56,522 nt of DNA from an uncultured Prevotella sp. (GCA_947170265.1 CAMVSV010000016.1:1-56522), one strand, 5' to 3'. Positions 36,947-45,288 are shown, counted from the stretch's first letter. Notes: generated by a model not told the origin, from the sequence alone. Numbers and translations: made by a program.

Positions 36947-37885
36947 TCATGACTTTTTCCTTATATAGCGACGCAGGATATTGCCTGAGAAGTCGTCGTG
37001 GGTAAACAACTCAGCATTGGGAGGAAGGAGAGGTGCCGCTGTGCCTGCGCCCACAGTCATGGTGCCGGTCTCTATGCGCAGTTCGTCCCACAGTCCTTCG
37101 GCAAGGAAGCGGGCATGGGTGGCTGCGCCGCCTTCCACTATGAGCGACTGGAGATTGTCGTGGAGACATGTGTCCATGAGTTCTGGGATGCCGAAGCCGC
37201 CACCGAGCACGAAGCGGTGAGGCGAGGGTCCGTTCCACCGGCGCGTGGTGAGCTGCGGGTGCTCACGACTGTCGGTGGTGCGTCCCACCACAATGGCATC
37301 CTCCATGGCGCGAAGCCTGTGGCTGAGCATGGCGGTGTGGGGCGTGGATATGGCTATGGCACGGTAATGGTCGTCGAGGAAACCGTCGGCTGTCTGTGCC
37401 CATTTCAGTATGATGTATGGTCGTTGCTGGCTATGGAAGGTGAAGAAGCGACGGTTAATCCAGCGGCACTCCTGTTCGAGCACTCCCACCGTCACCTCTA
37501 TGCCGGCGGCACGCATGCGTTCTATGCCGCGTCCCTGAACCTTGGCGAAGTCGTCGACGCAGCCCACCACAACCCTTCTCACCCCCTTGCTGATGATAAG
37601 GTCGCAGCATGGCGGGGTCTTGCCATAGTGGGCACAAGGCTCAAGGCTCACATACATGGTGCTTTGCGGGAGCAACGCCTCGTTGTCAGTGCTCACCGAG
37701 GCAAAGGCGTTGACCTCGGCATGTCCCTCTCCGCAACGCACATGGTAGCCTTCACCCAGTATGCGGTTGCTCTGGCTGTCTACTATCACTGCTCCCACCA
37801 TGGGGTTGGGACGCGAGAGCTGTCGTCCGTTGCGTGCGAGTTGCAGGCAACGCCTCATGAAATACTCATCACATATATTATCCAT
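36947..37885 (-). CDS. ribD: Bifunctional riboflavin deaminase/reductase RibD
   Basis: RibD carries out the second and third steps of riboflavin synthesis: deamination then reduction of the pyrimidine. The N-terminal deaminase has HAEVNAF and PCAHYGKTPPC, supplying the zinc ligands. The reductase domain begins RPYIILKWAQTADGFLDD and includes VEGGAATHARFL. At 312 residues it is slightly short, with a compact reductase. The start (MDNICDEYFMRRCLQLARNG) aligns with the family opening. It is only 5 nt after a consensus -7 box. No other rib gene is in the window. Confidence 0.94.
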   Translation of the reverse strand: MDNICDEYFMRRCLQLARNGRQLSRPNPMVGAVIVDSQSNRILGEGYHVRCGEGHAEVNAFASVSTDNEALLPQSTMYVSLEPCAHYGKTPPCCDLIISKGVRRVVVGCVDDFAKVQGRGIERMRAAGIEVTVGVLEQECRWINRRFFTFHSQQRPYIILKWAQTADGFLDDHYRAIAISTPHTAMLSHRLRAMEDAIVVGRTTDSREHPQLTTRRWNGPSPHRFVLGGGFGIPELMDTCLHDNLQSLIVEGGAATHARFLAEGLWDELRIETGTMTVGAGTAAPLLPPNAELFTHDDFSGNILRRYIRKKS

Positions 37886-37889
37886 GATG

Positions 37890-37920
37890 CAAAGGTACGG
37901 TTAAGCGAGAACAATGCAAA
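37890..37920 (-). promoter_or_regulatory. Proximal ribD promoter
   Basis: TTTG (37920-37917), 19 bp, TACCTTTG (37897-37890) on the minus strand. The start codon follows the box by 4 nt, so the transcript is probably leaderless. A second perfect copy of this promoter lies at 38044-38074. Confidence 0.75.
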
Positions 37921-38095
37921 AGGAATGCTTGCTTTTCTTTTCTTTGTCGAGCGATAGTACCTTATTAAAAGGTACGGTTAAGCGAGGGAAAAGCAAAGGG
38001 AAAACTTGTTTTTCATTTCTTTTCCGAGCGATAGTACCTTATTCAAAGGTACGGTTAAGCGAGAACAATGCAAAAGGAATGCTTGCTTTTCTTTG
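37890..38095 (-). repeat. Promoter-bearing tandem repeat, array A (ribD side)
   Basis: Three head-to-tail units of 76-77 bp start near 37890, 37967 and 38043; the last is cut short near 38095. Read on the minus strand, each has CAAA-complement TTTG, 19 bp, then TACCTTTG or one mismatch to it. Units 1 and 3 are perfect promoters; unit 2 has TACCTTTT. The family recurs upstream of pyrE at 40621-40850. Confidence 0.85.
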
Positions 38096-38122
38096 CCATT
38101 ACAAACAATTTGGTTATATTTG
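38092..38122 (+). promoter_or_regulatory. Promoter of the 17-residue-repeat protein
   Basis: -33 TTTG (38092-38095), 19 bp, -7 TATATTTG (38115-38122). The -33 box is supplied by the truncated end of the third tandem repeat unit. Confidence 0.75.
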
Positions 38123-38150
38123 CAATGTGAACAACAAATTTTCAAGCGCT

Positions 38151-38561
38151 ATGAAACTGAGAACATTTATCCTCGTGCTTGCAGCAATGGCAAGCATGGC
38201 AGCGAGCGCACAAACGGTGCGTGGCAGCAACGGATTGTCGAAAGGAAAGATTGACAGCGACGGCACCGTGAGAGGCAGCAACGGATTGTCGGTGGGAAAG
38301 ATTGACAGCGACGGCACCGTGAGAGGCAGCAACGGATTGTCGATAGGAAAGGTCGACAGCGACGGCACCGTAAGAGGCAGCAATGGATTGTCGATAGGAA
38401 AGATTGAGAGCGACGGCACCATACGTGGCAGCAACGGATTGTCGATAGGAAAGATTGAGAACGACGGCACCGTGAGAGGCAGCAACGGCTTGTCGGTGGG
38501 AAAGATTGAAGGAGTGGACAAGAAAACGGCGGCAGCCTACATGTTCTTCTTCAACAAATAG
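38151..38561 (+). CDS. Secreted protein of six 17-residue repeats
   Basis: The product has 136 residues. A signal peptide (MKLRTFILVLAAMASMAASA) is followed by six tandem 17-residue repeats of the form TVRGSNGLSxGKIxSDG and a short tail (GVDKKTAAAYMFFFNK). The units are 51 bp each and nearly identical in DNA, so they expanded recently. The alternating Gly and hydrophobic pattern suggests a small beta-repeat fold, possibly of the beta-flower type; this is inference. ATG at 38151 is used; the longer frame starts in the promoter repeats. prmC starts 13 nt downstream. Confidence 0.82.
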   Translation: MKLRTFILVLAAMASMAASAQTVRGSNGLSKGKIDSDGTVRGSNGLSVGKIDSDGTVRGSNGLSIGKVDSDGTVRGSNGLSIGKIESDGTIRGSNGLSIGKIENDGTVRGSNGLSVGKIEGVDKKTAAAYMFFFNK

Positions 38562-38574
38562 ACCCTATATTATA

Positions 38575-39411
38575 ATGACTACATTTCGCCAGCTATGGCA
38601 GCAGCTCATTCCTCTCTACGATGAAGCGGAGGCAAAAGCCGTGGTGCTCCTGTTGCTCGACATGTGCTTCAGCATGTCGCGGACAGACATCTATGGCGGC
38701 AGCCTCAGCACCATGACAGCCTCACAGCAGCAACAGCTCGGCAACATGATGCGCAGGCTCGCTGAGGGTGAGCCCGTGCAGTATGTCACCGGCAAGGAGA
38801 TGTTTGCCGGCAGGCTGTTCAACGTGGCACCGGGAGTGCTCATTCCACGTCCCGAGACCGAGGAGCTCACCGCCATGCCACTCCATGACGAACGCGGCGC
38901 GCTGCTCGACATAGGCACCGGCAGCGGCTGCATAGCCATAACCATGAAGCTGAACCACCCTCACATGGAGGTGTCGGCATGGGACATCTCCGACGAAGCC
39001 CTCGCCATAGCCCGGAGAAACGCCACAGAGCTCCGTGCCGATGTGACCTTCGAGCATCAGGACATACTCCGGAAGGCTCAGGAAAGCAATATCATGCCAC
39101 AGTGGGACGTGATAGTGAGCAACCCGCCATATATCTGCGAGAAGGAGAAAACACTCATGCACGACAACGTGCTGCGCCATGAACCCCACCAAGCCCTCTT
39201 CGTGCCCGACAGCCAGCCACTGCTCTTCTATGAAGCCATAGCCGACTATGCCCGCCACGCACTCATACCACAGGGAGAGCTGCTCCTGGAAATAAATCCT
39301 CTCTATGCCCAACCGACAAGCCACATGCTCGCAGAGAAAGGATTTACACACATAACCATACACCACGACACCTTCGGCAAGCAACGCTTTGCCACAGCAC
39401 ACATGCCATGA
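38575..39411 (+). CDS. prmC: Release factor glutamine methyltransferase PrmC
   Basis: PrmC methylates the Gln of the GGQ motif in peptide release factors using S-adenosylmethionine. The 278 residues show the N-terminal helical domain with GEPVQYVTGKEMF, the SAM site LLDIGTGSGCIAI and the NPPY motif (183-186). The start ATG at 38575 follows the repeat-protein stop by 13 nt. recX overlaps the stop by 4 nt, so prmC, recX and comF form one operon. Confidence 0.95.
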   Translation: MTTFRQLWQQLIPLYDEAEAKAVVLLLLDMCFSMSRTDIYGGSLSTMTASQQQQLGNMMRRLAEGEPVQYVTGKEMFAGRLFNVAPGVLIPRPETEELTAMPLHDERGALLDIGTGSGCIAITMKLNHPHMEVSAWDISDEALAIARRNATELRADVTFEHQDILRKAQESNIMPQWDVIVSNPPYICEKEKTLMHDNVLRHEPHQALFVPDSQPLLFYEAIADYARHALIPQGELLLEINPLYAQPTSHMLAEKGFTHITIHHDTFGKQRFATAHMP

Positions 39412-39875
39412 CACCCATAACCGAACAACAAGCACTCAGCCGCCTCGCAACGCTATGCGCCAAGGGCGAACACTGCACAGGAGAGATGACCGACAAGATG
39501 CTGCGCTGGGGCATTGCTTCCGATGCCCGCCAACGCATCATTGACTATCTCACCGAGAACAGATACATAGACGACCACAGATACTGCGAGAGGTTCATAA
39601 ACGACAAGATGCAGTTCAACAAATGGGGACCGAGGAAGATTGAACAGGCGCTGTGGGCCAAGCACATGAACGAAGACATAAGCCGCGAGGCACTCTGTGC
39701 CATCACCGACGAAGAGTGGACACAGCTGCTCATGCCCTTGCTCAAAGCCAAGAGCAGAAGCATAAAGGCTGAGTCAGACTACGAAGCCACCATGAAGCTC
39801 AAGAACTTCGCACTCTCCAGAGGCTTCACCCACAGCCATATAGCCGCGGCACTGAAGGAAATGGCACAACAGTAA
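39408..39875 (+). CDS. recX: RecX family regulatory protein
   Basis: RecX restrains RecA filaments. The 155-residue protein has the three-helix repeats of the family, with RYIDDHRYCERFINDKMQFNKWG split here as RYIDDHRYCERF and NKWGPRKIEQAL. A last repeat ends KNFALSRGFTHSHIAAALKE. It overlaps prmC by 4 nt. recA is not in the window. Confidence 0.92.
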   Translation: MTPITEQQALSRLATLCAKGEHCTGEMTDKMLRWGIASDARQRIIDYLTENRYIDDHRYCERFINDKMQFNKWGPRKIEQALWAKHMNEDISREALCAITDEEWTQLLMPLLKAKSRSIKAESDYEATMKLKNFALSRGFTHSHIAAALKEMAQQ

Positions 39876-39895
39876 CAAAACCCCGGAACACAGGA

Positions 39896-40594
39896 ATGAG
39901 CCTCAGCCAATTGCTCACAATACTCAGCGACCTGATGTCGCCACGCCAATGCCCTATATGCGGCAAACGACTGCTGACGACGGAGGACATGCTGTGCGCA
40001 CCATGCAACGCCGACATGCCGAGAACCGACTTCTTCCTCAATCCGGAAGACAACACCATGGCGCAGCTCTTCTACGGATATGTGAGGGTGGAACGCTGTG
40101 CCGCACTGATGCACTTCATCCATCACTCCGACACAGCACAAGCCATATACAACCTCAAATACCACCACCAGCCGGAGATAGGACTGACGCTCGGACGCAT
40201 GGCGGCGCAGGAAGGCATGCAGCACGGGTTCTTCCAAGGCATAGACATGATAATACCCGTACCGCTCACCACACGACGGCAATGGCAGCGCGGCTACAAC
40301 CAAAGCCTGATGATAGCAAGAGGCATAAGCAGGGAAACGGGAATAGAGATAAACAGCAAAGCTCTGAAAAGAACGGCGTTCTATGGCAGCCAGACAAAAG
40401 TTGACCATGCGGAGAGACGCAAGAACGTAGAGGGTGTGTTCAAGCTGACCAAACCAGAAAGCATCACTGGAAAACACCTGCTCGTGGTTGACGACATTGC
40501 CACCACGGGAGCCACCATCAGCTCATGCGCCTCTGAACTGCTCAAAGCACCCGACACACGCATCAGCGTGCTCACCATAGGATTTGCCGGATGA
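39896..40594 (+). CDS. comF: ComF family phosphoribosyltransferase-like protein
   Basis: This 232-residue protein has an N-terminal four-cysteine zinc site (CPICGKRL, CAPC). The type I phosphoribosyltransferase domain shows IIPVPLTTRRQWQRGYNQS and the PRPP loop LLVVDDIATTGATI. ComF proteins act in DNA uptake or recombination in competent bacteria; the role in Bacteroidota is not settled. It lies 20 nt after recX, the last gene of the operon. Confidence 0.92.
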   Translation: MSLSQLLTILSDLMSPRQCPICGKRLLTTEDMLCAPCNADMPRTDFFLNPEDNTMAQLFYGYVRVERCAALMHFIHHSDTAQAIYNLKYHHQPEIGLTLGRMAAQEGMQHGFFQGIDMIIPVPLTTRRQWQRGYNQSLMIARGISRETGIEINSKALKRTAFYGSQTKVDHAERRKNVEGVFKLTKPESITGKHLLVVDDIATTGATISSCASELLKAPDTRISVLTIGFAG

Positions 40595-40620
40595 TGAAGC
40601 CTGCACAATAACTCATCCAT

Positions 40621-40850
40621 AAGGTACTTTCGCTCGACAAAAAAAAGAAAAGCAAGCTTTCCTTTCTCATTGTTCTCGCTTATTCACACCTTTGGAGAAG
40701 GTACTTTCGCTCGACAAAGGAAAGAAAAGCAAGCTTTCCTTTCTCATTGTTCTCGCTTATTCACACCTTTGGAGAAGGTACTTTCGCTCGACAAAGGAAA
40801 GAAAAGCAAGCTTTCCTTTCTCATTGTTCTCGCTTATTCGTACCTTTGCA
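40621..40850 (+). repeat. Promoter-bearing tandem repeat, array B (pyrE side)
   Basis: Three units with a 77-bp period start at 40621, 40698 and 40775 and are nearly identical. Each ends in CGCTTATTC followed by a -7 element: CACCTTTG in units 1 and 2 and TACCTTTG in unit 3. The sequence is the reverse-complement family of array A. There are no spacers, so it is not a CRISPR array. Confidence 0.87.
40841..40848 (+). promoter_or_regulatory. -7 element of pyrE
   Basis: TACCTTTG, followed by GCACAC. It is the only consensus -7 of the three repeat units and gives a leader of about 25 nt. The -33 position reads TTCT, a weaker match. Confidence 0.7.
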
Positions 40851-40877
40851 CACAGAAACAAACAAATACAACCGATT

Positions 40878-41510
40878 ATGGACAACATGAAAAAAGCATT
40901 GGCAGCAAAACTGCTCGACATCAAAGCCATCAAACTGCAACCAAACGACCCGTTCACATGGGCAAGCGGATGGAAGTCACCATTCTATTGCGACAACAGA
41001 AAGACCCTCTCCTATGCCGACCTGCGCACATGGGTGAAGCAAGAGCTCGTACACACCGTGCTCAGCGAGTTTCCGGAAGCCACAGCAGTGGCTGGAGTGG
41101 CTACAGGAGCAATAGCACAGGGCGCACTCGTTGCCGACGCTCTCAACATGCCGTTCGTATACATACGCTCAAAAGCCAAGGACCATGGCATGCAAAACCT
41201 CATTGAAGGCGAACTGCCGAAGGATGCCAAGGTGGTGGTGATAGAAGACCTCATCTCCACCGGAGGCTCGTCGCTCAAAGCCGTGGAAGCTCTCAGGGCT
41301 GCCGGTCACGACGTGGTGGGCATGGTGGCAAGCTACACCTATGGCTTCCCCGTGGCAGAAGAGGCCTTCAGCAACGCCAAGGTGCGACTGGTTACCCTCA
41401 CCGACTATGAACATGTGGTGGAGACTGCCCTTGAGACAGGATATATCACCGACAGCGACATAGCACTGCTCAACCAATGGCGCAAAGACCCCGCCAACTG
41501 GATGAAGTAA
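40878..41510 (+). CDS. pyrE: Orotate phosphoribosyltransferase
   Basis: PyrE joins orotate to PRPP to make OMP in pyrimidine synthesis. The 210 residues include FTWASGWKSPFYCDNRK, AGVATGAIAQGALVAD and the PRPP-binding loop VVVIEDLISTGGSSLKAVEAL. The ATG at 40878 is used because the longer open frame runs through the promoter repeats. The SRPBCC gene starts 31 nt downstream, followed by argH. Confidence 0.96.
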   Translation: MDNMKKALAAKLLDIKAIKLQPNDPFTWASGWKSPFYCDNRKTLSYADLRTWVKQELVHTVLSEFPEATAVAGVATGAIAQGALVADALNMPFVYIRSKAKDHGMQNLIEGELPKDAKVVVIEDLISTGGSSLKAVEALRAAGHDVVGMVASYTYGFPVAEEAFSNAKVRLVTLTDYEHVVETALETGYITDSDIALLNQWRKDPANWMK

Positions 41511-41541
41511 TGTATTACCAAACTGTAAAGACACAACAGCA

Positions 41542-41952
41542 ATGGCTAAATTTGAAAGCAGCATAAAACAGGTGCCATACCCTCAGACTGCCGTCTACGG
41601 CATGGTGAGCAACCTTGAGAACATTGAAAAAGTACGCTCGCGCATACCCGAAGACAAGATGAAAGACATGACCTTCACAGCCGACGAGGTGACAGTGACG
41701 TCGCCCGTGGGTGAGGTGACGCTGCGCATCATCGAGCGCGAGGAACCCAAATGCGTGAAGTTTGAGACTGCCAAGAGTCCCGTGCCCATGAACATGTGGA
41801 TACAACTGCTGCCAACAGGCGATGACAGCTGCAAGATGCGCGTGACGATAAAAGCCGACATTCCCATATTTCTCAAAGGAATGGTGTCGGGACCACTCAA
41901 CGAAGCCGTGGAGAAAATTGCCGACGCACTCGCAATGATACCATACGAGTAA
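41542..41952 (+). CDS. SRPBCC/START-like domain protein
   Basis: This 136-residue protein matches a helix-grip fold: FESSIKQVPYPQTAVYGMVSN at the N-terminus, beta strands with VTVTSPVGEVTLRIIERE, and a long C-terminal helix (LNEAVEKIADALAMIPYE). Such proteins bind small lipophilic ligands. It lies between pyrE and argH with short gaps and is probably co-transcribed. No ligand can be inferred. Confidence 0.8.
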   Translation: MAKFESSIKQVPYPQTAVYGMVSNLENIEKVRSRIPEDKMKDMTFTADEVTVTSPVGEVTLRIIEREEPKCVKFETAKSPVPMNMWIQLLPTGDDSCKMRVTIKADIPIFLKGMVSGPLNEAVEKIADALAMIPYE

Positions 41953-41999
41953 CACCAACACCATAAATAACAGACAACAAAATAACATAGGAGAGAACC

Positions 42000-43349
42000 A
42001 TGGCAAACAAACTGTGGGAGAAAAATTTTGAAGTAAACGCCGAGATAGAACGATTCACCGTGGGCAAAGACCGCGACATGGACCTCTACCTCGCCAAATA
42101 CGACGTGCTCGGAAGCATGGCACACATCACCATGCTCGAAAGTATAGGACTCATAGGTGCCGACGAGCTGCAGCCTCTGCTTCAGGAGCTGCGCACCATA
42201 TACAAACAGGCTGCTGCCGGAGACTTCACCATTGAAGACGGGGTGGAAGACGTGCACTCACAGGTGGAACTGATGCTCACCCGCCGACTGGGCGACATGG
42301 GTAAGAAGATACACAGCGGACGCTCACGCAACGACCAAGTGCTCGTAGACCTGAAACTGTTTACACGACAGCAACTGAGAGACATCGTCGATGCCGTGAT
42401 GGTGCTCTTCGATGAACTCATTGCCAAGAGCAACCAGTATAAAGACATACTCATGCCCGGCTACACCCACCTGCAGGTGGCCATGCCAAGCTCGTTCGGA
42501 CTGTGGTTTGGTGCCTATGCCGAGTCACTGTGCGACGACATGCTCTTTCTACAGGCTGCCTATAAGATGACCAACCGGAACCCACTGGGCTCGGCAGCAG
42601 GCTACGGCTCGTCATTCCCGCTCAACAGGCAGATGACCACCGACCTCCTGGGCTTCGACACCATGAACTACAACGTGGTGTATGCACAGATGGGACGCGG
42701 CAAGACCGAACGCAACGTGGCATTTGCACTCGCCACCGTGGCGGGGACACTCTCCAAGATGGCATTCGACGCATGTATGTTCAACTCACAGAACTTCAAC
42801 TTCGTGAAGCTGCCGAAAGAGTGTACCACAGGAAGCTCAATAATGCCACACAAGAAAAACCCCGACGTGTTTGAACTCATCAGGGCAAAGGCAAACAAGC
42901 TGCAGTCGCTGCCACAACAGGTGATGCTCATCATGAACAACCTGCCCGTGGGCTACTTCCGCGACCTGCAAATAATAAAAGAGGTGTTCCTGCCGGCATT
43001 CGACGAACTGAAAGACTGCCTGCAAATGGCTGCATATATCATCAACAAGATGGAGGTGAACGAGCATATTCTCGACAACCCCATCTACGACCCGATGTTC
43101 TCTGTGGAGGAAGTAAACCGACTGGCAGCAGCCGGAATGCCCTTCCGCGATGCCTACAAGACTGTAGGACTGGAAATAGAAAACGGTACCTTCAGAGCCA
43201 ACAAGGAAATAAACCACACCCACGAAGGAAGCATCGGCAACCTGTGCAACGACAAGATAGAGGCACTCATGAAATCCCATCTCGACGGCTTCGGCTTTGA
43301 GCGCGCCGAAGAGGCTGAACGGCGGCTCGTGAACCCCACACAGCAATGA
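42000..43349 (+). CDS. argH: Argininosuccinate lyase
   Basis: ArgH splits argininosuccinate into arginine and fumarate. The 449 residues show the family signature GSSIMPHKKNPD, the substrate motifs HSGRSRNDQVLVDLK and GYTHLQVAMPSSFGLW, and DVHSQVE near the N-terminus. It is somewhat divergent from the E. coli type. It starts 47 nt after the SRPBCC gene. A hairpin inside the next gene may end its transcript. No other arginine gene except argS is in the window. Confidence 0.95.
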   Translation: MANKLWEKNFEVNAEIERFTVGKDRDMDLYLAKYDVLGSMAHITMLESIGLIGADELQPLLQELRTIYKQAAAGDFTIEDGVEDVHSQVELMLTRRLGDMGKKIHSGRSRNDQVLVDLKLFTRQQLRDIVDAVMVLFDELIAKSNQYKDILMPGYTHLQVAMPSSFGLWFGAYAESLCDDMLFLQAAYKMTNRNPLGSAAGYGSSFPLNRQMTTDLLGFDTMNYNVVYAQMGRGKTERNVAFALATVAGTLSKMAFDACMFNSQNFNFVKLPKECTTGSSIMPHKKNPDVFELIRAKANKLQSLPQQVMLIMNNLPVGYFRDLQIIKEVFLPAFDELKDCLQMAAYIINKMEVNEHILDNPIYDPMFSVEEVNRLAAAGMPFRDAYKTVGLEIENGTFRANKEINHTHEGSIGNLCNDKIEALMKSHLDGFGFERAEEAERRLVNPTQQ

Positions 43350-43365
43350 CCTTGCCCACACATCA

Positions 43366-43992
43366 ATGAACAACAACGGCACTATACATAAGACAAAGAC
43401 CCCACATGCTGCAAGCCTCATGCTCGCAGCATGCGGGGTCTTCATGCTCATGACTGCATTGACAAGCTGCAACAGCGACACCATAGGCTACACCTACAGC
43501 GACTATCACTGCAACCTCACCATTGACAACCGCGACCACCTCGACCCTACACTATCCAGCGCATGCAACAGCCTGTCGCCGGGAGTGTTCTGCAAGATAC
43601 AGTTCATACTCGACAACGGAGCAAAGAAATACAGCTTCGAGAGCAACCACAACCAATCGTCAACGAGTCTGTTCACTGCCAAAGACGACCTCTCGGAAAA
43701 CAACCGAAGGATAGGACAGAACAACGGCATCATCGTGGGCTTCGGAAACCTCGACAACCCGCCGGTGTTCTACGCCTACGACGCACAGTGCCCCAACTGT
43801 TTCGACATCAATGCACTGCCCGTGCGCAGCTATCCCCTCACCATGCTCTCCACAGGCATAGCCCGCTGCAACAGATGCAAGCGCGAATACAACATGAACA
43901 CAGGCGGCAACGTGGTGAGCGGAGGAGGCAAGCATCTGGAACTCTACCGCGCACAGACCTCCGGTCCAAACGGAGTGGTGCAAGTTTACTGA
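43366..43992 (+). CDS. Lipoprotein with paired CxxC motifs
   Basis: The longest form has 208 residues, with a signal peptide ending LTSCNSD. After it come about 100 residues of unrecognised sequence, then CPNCF and CNRCK spaced about 34 residues apart. These could form a zinc-ribbon or Rieske-like site. ATG at 43366 is taken, but starts at 43420 or 43444 also leave a signal peptide. A strong hairpin (43398-43440) lies inside the signal-peptide coding sequence. The function is unknown. Confidence 0.7.
   Translation: MNNNGTIHKTKTPHAASLMLAACGVFMLMTALTSCNSDTIGYTYSDYHCNLTIDNRDHLDPTLSSACNSLSPGVFCKIQFILDNGAKKYSFESNHNQSSTSLFTAKDDLSENNRRIGQNNGIIVGFGNLDNPPVFYAYDAQCPNCFDINALPVRSYPLTMLSTGIARCNRCKREYNMNTGGNVVSGGGKHLELYRAQTSGPNGVVQVY
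43398..43440. repeat. Long hairpin inside the lipoprotein signal sequence
   Basis: GACCCCACATGCTGC pairs with GCAGCATGCGGGGTC with one A-C mismatch and a 13-nt loop. It begins 49 nt after the argH stop and could act as its terminator, though no T-run follows on the plus strand. Confidence 0.75.
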
Positions 43993-44028
43993 CAGATACC
44001 AAGATAAGAGCGAAAAGATAAAAGATAA

Positions 44029-44060
44029 TTTGGTGGTTAAAGGAAATAAAATTACCTTTG
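44029..44060 (+). promoter_or_regulatory. Promoter of tRNA-Leu(UAA)
   Basis: -33 TTTG (44029-44032), 20 bp, -7 TACCTTTG (44053-44060). The tRNA begins 27 nt after the box. Confidence 0.75.
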
Positions 44061-44086
44061 CACCGCAAACACAGCATTATAGCCAT

Positions 44087-44170
44087 GCCGCAATGGTGGA
44101 ATTGGTAGACACGAGGGACTTAAAATCCCTTGGCCGCAAGGCTGTGCGGGTTCGAGTCCCGCTCGCGGCA
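44087..44170 (+). tRNA. tRNA-Leu(UAA)
   Basis: The anticodon arm AGGGA-CTTAAAA-TCCCT gives anticodon TAA. The variable arm TGGCCGCAAGGCTG is long enough for leucine. The T-stem is GCGGG/CCCGC. The acceptor stem GCCGCAA/TCGCGGC has one A-C mismatch at positions 6 and 67. Discriminator is A, and CCA is not encoded. Confidence 0.95.
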
Positions 44171-44207
44171 CATCAATGAAAACGCAGAAAAGTAAAAACC
44201 TCTTATC

Positions 44208-45248
44208 ATGATAAAGCAGCATAGCAGCACATATCACCATGCAGCAACGAGGTTACTACTCTTCTGCGTTTCTGCGTTTCTGCTCCTGGCATGCAGCTCC
44301 AAGAGCGGATATTTCAAGATTGAAGGACGCTTCCTCCACATCAACCAAGGCGAACTCTATGTATACAGCCCCGACGGAGGCATCAAAGGCATAGACACCA
44401 TAAAGATACAGGCAGGACGCTTCGCCTATGAGACACCCATGAAGCAAGATGCCATACTCATGCTCGTCTTCCCCAACTTCTCAGAGCATCCGGTGTTTGC
44501 ATCCCCGGGGGGCAGCGTGGACATCAAAGCCGATGCCTCACACCTGAAGGAAATGACCGTGGAAGGCACCAAGGAAAACAAACTGATGAACACCTTCCGC
44601 AAGATGATTGTATCGGCATCGCCACCCGAAGAGAAAAACTTCGCAGCACAGTTCATCGAGGATCACCCGGAGAGCCTCGTGGCTACCTACCTCATAAGGA
44701 AATACTTCATACAGTCAACTGAGCCCGACTACAAGAAGGCTCTCGCACTGGCGGAGACCATACACAAGGCACAACCCGACAACGGCACCATGGTGCAACT
44801 GCGACAGTCGCTGAAAACGCTGATGAAATCGCAGAAAAACAACACCATACCCACATTCCGCGCCACCACCACCGACAACAGGACAGTGACCCGTGCCGAC
44901 CTCAGCAAGGGCATAGCCGTGATAAACGTATGGAGCACATGGAACTATGAAAGCCAGGAGGCACAACGCATCATACGCGACATGAAGAAACGCCACGACA
45001 CACCCCTCCATGCACTCGGCATAAGCATCGATGCCAACAAGAAAGAGTGCATCAGGTGGATGGAAAACAACTATATAGAGTGGGAGAACGTGTGCGACGG
45101 CATGATGCTCGAGTCTCCACTGATGAAGCAGCTCGGACTGTCGCGCATACCCGAGACCCTCGTCATCAAGGACGGACGCATCGTTGAGCGCGACCTGAGC
45201 AACAACGAACTGCGACGGAAGCTCGACGACATGCTCAAGCAAGAATAA
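44208..45248 (+). CDS. DUF4369/thioredoxin-fold lipoprotein lacking the CxxC site
   Basis: This 346-residue lipoprotein has a signal peptide ending LLLACSS (Cys29). An N-terminal DUF4369-like beta domain (about 35-130) precedes a helical linker and a C-terminal thioredoxin-like domain (about 213-346) with the cis-Pro region SRIPETLVI. Where TlpA-type proteins have a WCxxC site, this one reads WSTWNYES (242-249), so both redox cysteines are missing. It may be a structural or chaperone-like relative. metG starts 40 nt downstream on the same strand. Confidence 0.82.
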   Translation: MIKQHSSTYHHAATRLLLFCVSAFLLLACSSKSGYFKIEGRFLHINQGELYVYSPDGGIKGIDTIKIQAGRFAYETPMKQDAILMLVFPNFSEHPVFASPGGSVDIKADASHLKEMTVEGTKENKLMNTFRKMIVSASPPEEKNFAAQFIEDHPESLVATYLIRKYFIQSTEPDYKKALALAETIHKAQPDNGTMVQLRQSLKTLMKSQKNNTIPTFRATTTDNRTVTRADLSKGIAVINVWSTWNYESQEAQRIIRDMKKRHDTPLHALGISIDANKKECIRWMENNYIEWENVCDGMMLESPLMKQLGLSRIPETLVIKDGRIVERDLSNNELRRKLDDMLKQE

Positions 45249-45288
45249 CGAAGAAAAAAAAGGTAAATCCGGAAAAAGAATAACAGAC

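Noticed and set aside
38214..38520. Repeats that might be a CRISPR or intergenic satellite
   Set aside because: The 51-bp units are in one open frame after a clear signal peptide, so they are coding repeats.
40621..40850. Possible CRISPR array
   Set aside because: The three 77-bp units are contiguous and nearly identical along their whole length, with no unique spacers and no cas gene. They carry promoter elements.
40692..40877. N-terminal extension of PyrE
   Set aside because: It lies inside the promoter-bearing tandem repeats, upstream of the -7 element.
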